64,000 bases of DNA from Balaenoptera acutorostrata (lineage: Eukaryota > Chordata > Mammalia > Artiodactyla > Balaenopteridae). A program made the translations under genes and the position numbers. Location: contig NC_080075.1 of the NCBI RefSeq assembly GCF_949987535.1, forward strand, positions 59,369,636-59,433,635, written 5' to 3'. Numbering within the stretch: position 1 is the stretch's first letter; each line of letters begins with the position of its first letter. Positions 57,201 through 64,000 of the stretch are shown piece by piece. Below the pieces are notes generated by a model, which made no database searches, was not told the DNA's origin, and worked only from the letters and a program-made list of their open reading frames with translations.

Positions 57201-58086
57201 TGCTGCATCCCATAGGTTTTGGATCGTTGTGTTTTCATTGTCATTTGTCTCTAGGTATTTTTTGATTTCTTCTTTGATTTCCTCTTTGATTTCTTTAGTG
57301 ATCTCTTGGTTATTTAGTAACGTATTGTTTAGCCTCCATGTGTTTGTGTTTTTTACGGGTTTTTTTTCCCTGTAATTGATTTCTAATCTCATAGCGTTGT
57401 GGTCAGAAAGGATGCTTGGTATGATTTCAATTTTCTTAAATTTACTGAGGCTTGATTTGTGACCCAAGATGTGATCTATCCTGGAGGATGTTCCATGCAC
57501 ACTTGAGAAGAAAGTGTAATCTGCTGTTTTTGGATGGAATGTCCTCTAAATATCAATTAAATCTATCTGGTCTATTGTGTCATTTAAAGCTTGTGTTTCC
57601 TTATTAATTTTCTGTTTGTATGATCTGTCCATTGGTGTTAAGTGAGGTGTTCAAGTCCCCTACTATTATTGTGTTACTGTGGATTTCCTCTTTTAGAGCT
57701 CTTAGCAGTTGCCTTATGTATTGAGGTGTTCCTATGTTGGGTGCATATATATTTATAATTATTATATCTTCTTATTGGATTGATCCCTTGATCATTACAT
57801 AGTGTCCTTCCTTGTCTCTTGTAACATTCTTTATTTTAAAGTCTATTTTATCTGATATGACTATTGCTACTCCAGCTTTCTTTTGATTTCCATTTGCATG
57901 GAATATCTTTTTCCATCCCCTCACTTTCAGTCTGTATGTGTCCCTAGGTCTGAAGTGGGTCTCTTGTAGACAGCATATAGATGGGTCTTGTTTTTGTATC
58001 CATTCAGCAAGCCTGTGTCTTTTGGTTGGAGCATTTAATCCATTCACGTTTAAGGTAATTATCGATATGTATGTTCTTATGACCAT
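54251..58086 (-). pseudogene. L1 ORF2 (endonuclease-reverse transcriptase), inactivated
   Basis: The frame opens at 58086 with MVIRTYISIITLNVNGLNAP and the apurinic-type endonuclease motif LQETHF, and breaks at 57772. The 57500-57772 part contains several stops. A 589-codon open stretch (57500-55731) covers the reverse transcriptase, with [11 protein letters not shown] (motif A) near residue 400 and the catalytic FADD at residues 509-512. A stop at 55731 and frameshifts near 55500-55450 and 54900 precede the C-terminal part, which reads [16 protein letters not shown] in 54251-54436. Normal length is about 1,270 residues. The catalytic motif is preserved but the protein is not encodable as one chain. 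Confidence 0.93.
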
Positions 58087-58147
58087 TTTCTTGATAATTG
58101 TTTTGGGTTTGTTTTTGTAGGTCCTTTTCTTCTCTTGTGCTTCCCAC

Positions 58148-59060
58148 TTAGAGAAGTTCCTTTAGCATTTGTTGTAGAGTTGGTTTGGTGGTGCTGAATT
58201 CTCTTAGCTTTTGCTTGTCTGTAAAGCTTTTGATTTCTCCATCGAATCTGAATGAGATCCTTGCCGGGTAGAGTAATCTTGGTTGTAGGTTCTTCCCTTT
58301 CATCACTTTAAGTACATCATGCCACTCCCTTCTGGCTTGTAGAGTTTCTGCTGAGAAGTCAGCTCTTAACCTTAGGGGAGTTCCCTTGTATGTTATTTGT
58401 CGTTTTTCCCTTGCTGCTTCCAATAATTTTTCTTTGTCTTTAATTTTTCCAGTTTGATTACTATGCGTCTTGGCGTGTTTCTCCTTGGGTTTATCCTGTA
58501 TGGGACTCTCTGCGTTTCCTGGACTTGGGTGGCTGTTTCCTTTTCCATGTTAGGGAAGTTTTCGAGTATAATCTCTTCAAATATTTTCTCGGGTCCTTTC
58601 TCTCTTCTCCTTCTGGGACCCCTATAATGCGAATGTTGTTACGTTTAATGTTGTCCCAGAGGTCTCTTAGGCTGTCTTCATTTCTTTTCATTCTTTTTTC
58701 TTTATTCTGTTCCACAGCAGTGAATTCCACCATTCTGTCTTCCAGGTCACTTATCCGTTCCTCAGTTATTCTGCTATTGATTCGTTCTGGTGTATTTTTC
58801 ATTTCAGTTATTGTATTGTTCATCTCTGTTTGTTCTTTAATTCTTCTAGATCTCTGTTAAACATTTCTTGCATCTTCTTGATCTTTGCCTCCATTCTTAT
58901 TCCGAGGTCCTGGATCATCTTCACTATCATTATTCTGAATTCTTTTTCTGGAAGATTGCCTATCTCCATTTCATTTAGTTGTTTTTCTGGGGTTTTATCT
59001 TGTTCCTTCATCTGGTGCATAGCCCTCTGCCTTTTCATCTTATCTATCTTTCTGTGAATG
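58148..59060 (-). pseudogene. L1 ORF1 (RNA-binding chaperone), inactivated
   Basis: Minus-strand frames 59137-58820, 58823-58491 and 58423-58148 are consecutive pieces of ORF1p. MEIGNLPEKEFRIMIVKMIQ begins the coiled-coil part, IRIIGVPEGEERK marks the RRM domain and the C-terminal domain runs to STTKPTLQQMLKEL. Frame changes at about 58820 and 58430-58490 break it. Codons before about 59060 are translated 5' UTR. ORF1p normally coats L1 RNA as a trimer. Confidence 0.9.
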
Positions 59061-59126
59061 TGGTTTTTGTTCCACAGGCTGTAGGATTGTAGTTCTTCTT
59101 GCTTCTGCTGTCTCAGTCTTGCTCTT

Positions 59127-59460
59127 AAGGAGGTCATTCATTCTGTACAAATGTGGTGAACCCTTGCTGGACGTTCTAGGCACTGATCTAGGTTCAAGGG
59201 ATATTACAACGACCAAAACAGACAACAAATGATAACCATGTACCAGGTTGTGATAAGTGGTCTAGAGACAGACAAGGCAGAAGAAAGGGCTGGAGAGCGG
59301 CAGTTGATGTGGGGTGTGGGAGGAAGGCCCCCCTGATAATGGGGTACTTGTGCAGAGACTTGAAAGAAGTGAAGGTGGCAAAGGGGCAAGTCACACAGAC
59401 ATTGGAAGAGTGGGCCAGGTGGAGGGACATCTATTGAAGCCTATGAAAGTAGCTCAGTTT
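59127..59460 (+). repeat. L2 LINE fragment, target of the L1 insertion
   Basis: GACGTTCTAGGCACTGATCT, CCAAAACAGACAACAAATGA and GAAGGTGGCAAAGGGGCAAG follow the L2 3' order in plus orientation. It begins right after the L1 target duplication. Confidence 0.7.
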
Positions 59461-60689
59461 TCAGTGGGCACTATGTACAGTGCTGACGGGTTTACAATAC
59501 CTGTCTCCCTCCTCATGCAGAGTCCTCACCCACAATGGTGGGTGGCAGCTCCTTTGTGTAACACACCCCAATCTCCAGCCACGGTGGACCGGACCTGAGG
59601 AGGGAGGGCATCCATCCAAACTGAGCAATCTTGCATAAAGTAAGGGCAATCATCAGGGAAAATCAGCAGTATGCTGCGACTGTCTCTCTGCGACTGTCTC
59701 TCACAGCTCACCTGGAGTTTTGAGTCTAGGAGGCTGGAGTTAGAAGGCCCAAAGCCTGTGTGACTGAGAGTGGGTTTATCAGCCTGTCCTTGAGGCAGAG
59801 ACACACCCCAAGGCTATGCTTGTGCAGTCGAGCCTTTCCTAGGGTGAGTCAACCCAGTGCTGCTCCTCTGCCTGTATCTCCTGAGTGCAGGTACATAGAT
59901 TAGGTGAACAGATTGCAAAGGAAGAGCACACAGCAAACAGAAATACTTACACTGAGATTGCTTAGGCTTGAAGCAACAATCCTCTGGTGCTCCCTACGCA
60001 CACACACTTGATGAGTAGAAACATAAATTGGATTTTTTAAAACCCTTTTTATGAATGGTGGGGTTTTTTTGTTTGTTTGTTTGCTTTTTTAAGGCACTAC
60101 TTTTTTAAGGAGCCTGAGTGTTTCTATCTCGAAAATGTAATTTATGGGTGTGAGGAAGGTTTTTTGTTTTTGTCTTTTTTTTAAAGGAAGTTTTCAGATG
60201 AGGAAGCTTTGTCCTTTTAATACTCTGAATATCCAGCGGGGATGGAGCAAGTCAGGCTCTGACACGCCTCTTGTTCCAAGCTCTGCCGTCTCTTGGACTG
60301 CAGCCTCTCCACAGCTTACCATGAGTTGGCTGAGCAGTTTTCTTCATGAGTAAAATGCAAATAGCAATGTTCTCAAGGCCAGAGCATTTCTTTCTCCCAG
60401 GGAGGTTGTGAATTTCCAAGGTGCTTCTCTACTAAGCTGAGATTTCATTAACTAAATTGTGTAAAGGGGCTTTTTGTCATACCTTGCACTAAATATCAAT
60501 GCCATACAAATACCAGTAGTTGCTAAACACTAGTGCCTATAGAGGTTATGTCAAAAAAAGAGAGTCCTTTTTAGATAGAGATGCATGCTGAAGTATTTAT
60601 GAGTAAAATGACATTGTGTCTGGAGTTTGCTTTTAAAAATTCCAGTTAAAAAAATGTGCATATTTGTGGGGGAAGGAGATGGAAGTAGG
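59461..60689. other. unassigned intergenic sequence
   Basis: No gene recognised. A 14-bp tandem duplication TGCGACTGTCTCTC is at about 59674-59702, and a (TTTG)n run at about 60064-60083. Confidence 0.45.
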
Positions 60690-60840
60690 GTGCTAGTTGC
60701 AACAAGATTGGCACCTGTAGAGATTGTTCAAACTGGGTGGTAGGAACATGGGGGTTCACTATTCCATTCTGCCTCACTTTGTGTGTGTTTGAAATGTTTC
60801 ATGATACAAAGTTAAAAGACAGAGAGAGAAAGAAAAAAAA
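60690..60840 (+). repeat. ancient L1 3' end
   Basis: ACTGGGTGGTAGGAACATGG, GGGTTCACTATTCCATTCTG and TTTGAAATGTTTCATGATAC with an A-rich end are the L1M terminal pattern. Confidence 0.75.
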
Positions 60841-62089
60841 AATAGTCTGACCCACTCTTTTCTCTCTGGACTCTGTTATTACATAACGTCAGCAGGGATC
60901 CGAACGTGGGGAATTTGATTATGGGAGTTTTTGCAGTGTGACTTCAACAAAGGGAAAAGTTTGATGGATTATTTCTGGAGAGTGGAGCAGTCAGGGTTTC
61001 CAAGAAGAGTGATGTTGAAATGAATAATGAAGATTCCTTGCTCAATGATGCAGCCTGCGGGCTCTTGTCAAACGTTCTGGGAAATCGCGGAAGGGGCTGG
61101 TGTCGATCTGGTGGCTTAGCGCTTACTTGTGCAGGGCAGGAAAGATCCAAGTGCTCCCTGCAGTTTCCCTCAGTCCCTCGAGGACGGTAGTGGGATTTAC
61201 TTGTACTTTATATCCAGGGCTATGGCCAGGACAGTGCAGCCGTCCAGGTCAGTCGTGCATCCTGGCTCCAAGGACGTGGCATTCTCAGAAGCCTCGGTGT
61301 CTTGCAGGGGAACATGGTTGAGGGAGTGTGTGTAGGGCAGTCAGGCCTGGCAACCAGTCTCCAGCATTCTCGCAGATTCCCACTAAGCCCAGAAAGGAGC
61401 ACCGGAATGCAACACAGGAAGTTCCCTCTTCTCAACACCCCCCCCCACCCCGCCCGTCACTGGGCTTGTAGGGTGGGGTGGAAATTGGCCTATGGGTGAC
61501 CACACCCAGCTCCCTATCCACCCCAGCCAGAGACTTTACATCCTCAACAGCTGCTGTCTGTGTTTGGCTTTCAACTCAGGTTGCCTTGACCCAGCTCCCA
61601 GAAACCAGTTTGCAGGGCACAACTGTGACACCGACGTTCCAGTCATAACTGACCTGCAACTTCTTCCTACCGTCCCCCTGCCATGCACATAGTGTGTCCT
61701 CATTTCATTGCTAAGACAGGATTTATCTCAGGAGGTGCATCATTGATTTGCCCATGATTTTGTTCTGGAGTTTCTTAAAACTTATTCCAAAAGCTCATCT
61801 CATCACTTAAAATGTGTGAGGAATTTTTTTTTTTTTTTAGTGGGTTTCAGTGGAATAAAGAATAAGGTAATGGAGATGCCTTTATTTGTATTGCTCAAGC
61901 TGCTCTGTGGGATAAGATTGGACAATGAATGGTGCTTTAGGAGGTAACTTGGCTCTTCCATATCATAATTAATTCAACAAATCAAGAGATGACATGGGCT
62001 ATGAACTCTGTGGTACTGCCTTTTTAAGAGCTCATAATCCCTGAAGATCATTCAAATCCTTCAATATGGTAATAGCACTCCTGGAAACT
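60841..62089. other. unassigned intergenic sequence
   Basis: GC-richer between 61050 and 61700, with C9 at 61438-61446 and T15 at 61824-61838. Overlapping frames of 65-73 codons have no recognisable family. Confidence 0.45.
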
Positions 62090-62520
62090 TCTACAAAGGA
62101 AATAATTCAAAAGAAGAAGGGGGGAGGAAATCTTTATATGTATATAGATATTTATGGGAGAATCACTTGTAATAGTGAAAATTGGAAACATAGCAGAGGA
62201 ACAGTTAAACAAATTATGATATATCTGTGGAAAACCACGTAGCCACAAAAAATGATGATTAGGAAGACTATACAAGGAAAGTGATAGGTGTTTACTAAGT
62301 GATGCTAAAAAAGTGGAACACAAGAATTATATGAACATTAAAATTATGTAATTATATTATAATAATGTAATTTCTATATCTGACTGAAGACTGAAAGGAA
62401 ATTTGGGAGAAGGGAAAGTGGTTGTGTTACATGGTGGAAAAAATGAGTGATGTTTTTCTTTTTAAATACCTTTAGTGTTGTTGTAGACTTATTTTAGTAA
62501 TGAATAATTCTTTTAAGAAA
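62090..62520 (+). repeat. ancient L1 3' UTR
   Basis: ATAGTGAAAATTGGAAACAT, GTGGAAAACCACGTAGCCAC and AAAAATGATGATTAGGAAGA read as a degraded L1M 3' UTR in plus orientation. The 91-codon minus-strand frame is its shadow. Confidence 0.65.
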
Positions 62521-63504
62521 AGAAGAATAGTCAAGCTCCTTAACTTGTGGTTGTTTTAACCTTGGGCAGTAAGTGAAAAAATATTCAAAATCTAAAGGAA
62601 GCCACATCAGCAACTATCAAATCTTGAGCTCAGAATGTGACTTATTGACAATAGTAGGAGTCAGGTGGGAGAATCTAAAGGTAACAGTTACAGGAAATAG
62701 GTCCAAGAGGCAGTGGGGGAAAGGATTTGCATAGTTGAATATTTACAAAAAGGAACAAACTCACATCCATTCATTAGTCTATATTGAGTCTGATGATACC
62801 TGTGAACAACAAGAGAGAGCCAAAGAGGCATCCTATATTAGCCTTTCTCTAACATTAATGGTCCGTTTTGGGTGCCTTCCCTGAAGGCAGCTGAGCAACT
62901 CACCTGGAGGAATGGTTCAAATCATTCCTGATTTTTAAATATTAACCCTTGGCCAACTTAATTAATCATAGCACCAAGTACCAGCACTTGGAAGCACTCA
63001 AACAAAACACCCTTTACCCACCAGAGATGCATCCACCCCAAGCTGCTCTTCCATTATAATCTTGCCCCAAACTTGCATGGGTAGCTCAGGACAAATTCTG
63101 GTCCCAGGCTGCCAATGTCGTGTATTAATGGAGTGAAGCAGGCTGACAATCTGCAGCCTTAGAAGGTTTTTGGAGAAGAGCCTGTGTTAAGTGCCAGTGT
63201 TAATTACAGCTTGATTTAAACCTTAGATTGTGGATGGACCATGAAAAAGGCAGATTGATGACTACTATGTGGTCAGATGAACCCAGATACTTAGATCTTT
63301 CAAGAGAAAACAAAAAGCCTTAAAATCATCTCCAGGGTACAGACACTGTGGTAGGTCCAGTGAAAATTATAAGTTTAGGGTTAGACACGACTCCTGCCCA
63401 CAACCCAAAAGAGTGTGTTAGGGGAACAGGATGGAAATACAGACAGAATTCGAGTCGATAAACCCATCTCACAGAACAAAATATAAGTACCTCAAAGTAA
63501 AAAA
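62521..63504. other. unassigned intergenic sequence
   Basis: No gene, RNA or named repeat found. Confidence 0.45.
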
Positions 63505-63680
63505 CTTTGAGTTAGGTAACCTGGGTTTAAATCCCAGCTAGGCTCTCTGATCAACTGTGTGATGTTGGACAACTGTCTATGACTCAATTTCATTTTCTGT
63601 AAAATAGGAACGAATAACGTCTACCTCAAAGGCAGGTATGAAGATTAAATAAGATAATGCATTTGAGAATCTGTTGAATC
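63505..63680 (+). repeat. MIR SINE
   Basis: AACCTGGGTTTAAATCCCAG, AACTGTGTGATGTTGGACAA and GTAAAATAGGAACGAATAAC fit MIR in plus orientation. Confidence 0.85.
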
Positions 63681-63701
63681 CACAATGTGGACTGCATAAG
63701 G

Positions 63702-63834
63702 CAGTGGTTCTCAAACTTGACTACACATTGGAATCACTCGGGGAGTTAAAAAAAATACTGATGCCTGGGTCACGCTCCCAGAGATTCTGAATTAATTGGT
63801 ATCATGTGTGGCCTTGGCAGTGGGATATTTAGAA
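63702..63834 (+). mobile_element. MER5A hAT element, 3'-truncated
   Basis: Starts CAGTGGTTCTCAAACTTGAC, continues TGATGCCTGGGTCACGCTCC and CAGAGATTCTGAATTAATTG, close to MER5A. It stops near 63834 where L1 sequence begins, so the right terminal inverted repeat is missing. Confidence 0.88.
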
Positions 63835-63839
63835 TTGTA

Positions 63840-64000
63840 GAAGAGAAGAAACAAACCTACAATTATAGTTGGAGATTTCAAAACCCTTCTCTCAATAATT
63901 GACGGAACAAGTAAGATAGAAAAATCAGTAAGGATATAGAAGACTTGAGCAATGCTATCAACTGATTAGACTTAATTGACATTCCACTTAACAATGTCAG
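63840..64000 (+). repeat. ancient L1 ORF2 (endonuclease end) fragment, cut by window edge
   Basis: AATTATAGTTGGAGATTTCA, TAATTGACGGAACAAGTAAG and GCAATGCTATCAACTGATTA match the region after the ORF2 endonuclease catalytic core in plus orientation. It continues past the window end. Confidence 0.7.

Larger units (their letters stand above)
54022..59115 (-). mobile_element. L1 LINE, nearly full-length coding part, 5'-truncated
   Basis: About 5.1 kb on the minus strand. Poly(A) tail is the T-run at 54022-54032. The 3' UTR has a G-rich tract (C-runs 54145-54165 on plus). ORF2 (to 58086) and ORF1 (58148 to about 59060) come next, then a short remnant of the 5' UTR. An 11-bp target duplication GTCTTGCTCTT is at 54011-54021 and 59116-59126; the junction fits an L1 endonuclease TT/AA-type site. 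Both ORFs carry stops and frameshifts, so the copy cannot move itself. The subfamily is a cetartiodactyl-type L1 by its ORF1 sequence, from memory. All open frames between 54251 and 59137 belong to it or are its antisense shadows. Confidence 0.95.

Noticed and set aside
1..64000. CRISPR arrays, operons, phage or other prokaryotic-type systems
   Set aside because: Repeats here are dispersed retroposons with target duplications and A-tails; no regularly spaced identical repeats with unique spacers occur. The DNA is mammalian.

Overview
This is mammalian nuclear DNA, low in coding content and rich in interspersed repeats. Thirteen copies of the tRNA-derived CHR-type SINE (start GCTTCCCTGGTGG, B-box-like GGTTCGAGCCCTGG, A/T-rich tail) lie in the first 41 kb. 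That family is known from cetaceans, hippos and ruminants. The many long 290-370 bp copies, with no ruminant BovB or Bov-A element noticed, point to a whale or dolphin; a hippo is not excluded.

The only protein-coding gene I can support is EML4, on the minus strand. Its first coding exon (20576-20600) encodes MDGFAGSL plus the first base of codon 9 and ends at a GTGAG splice donor. It sits in a CpG island (about 20440-21110) with a GC-rich 5' UTR, a six-codon upstream ORF, Sp1-type boxes, an E-box and a perfect 24-bp tandem duplication near the presumed start site. Positions 1-20575 are therefore the 5' part of EML4 intron 1; no further exon was found there. Positions 21.1-64 kb lie upstream of EML4. 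By human synteny, from memory, this is the gene-poor interval towards PKDCC, where a divergent EML4 antisense lncRNA may start.

The rest is a layered repeat record. Oldest are MIR, L2, MER5-like, ancient L1 3' ends and several LTR-like remnants. Later come a Tigger-type DNA transposon, a palindromic element and a 5.1-kb 5'-truncated L1 (54022-59115, minus strand, 11-bp target duplication, both ORFs broken). Youngest are the CHR SINEs, most with readable target-site duplications. CHR SINEs stop at 41.2 kb and none occurs in the last 23 kb, which also holds a GC-richer stretch without recognised repeats (42.6-43.6 kb), a candidate regulatory region.

I found no CRISPR array, operon, integron or other prokaryotic-type system and no convincing new biological system. 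The most unusual items are an insertion consisting only of poly(A) with a 16-bp target duplication (41249-41292), a 60-bp 93%-identical direct repeat 1.4 kb apart (22407 and 23821), the EML4 uORF and 24-bp promoter duplication, and an unidentified protein-like segment (32467-32950, minus strand).
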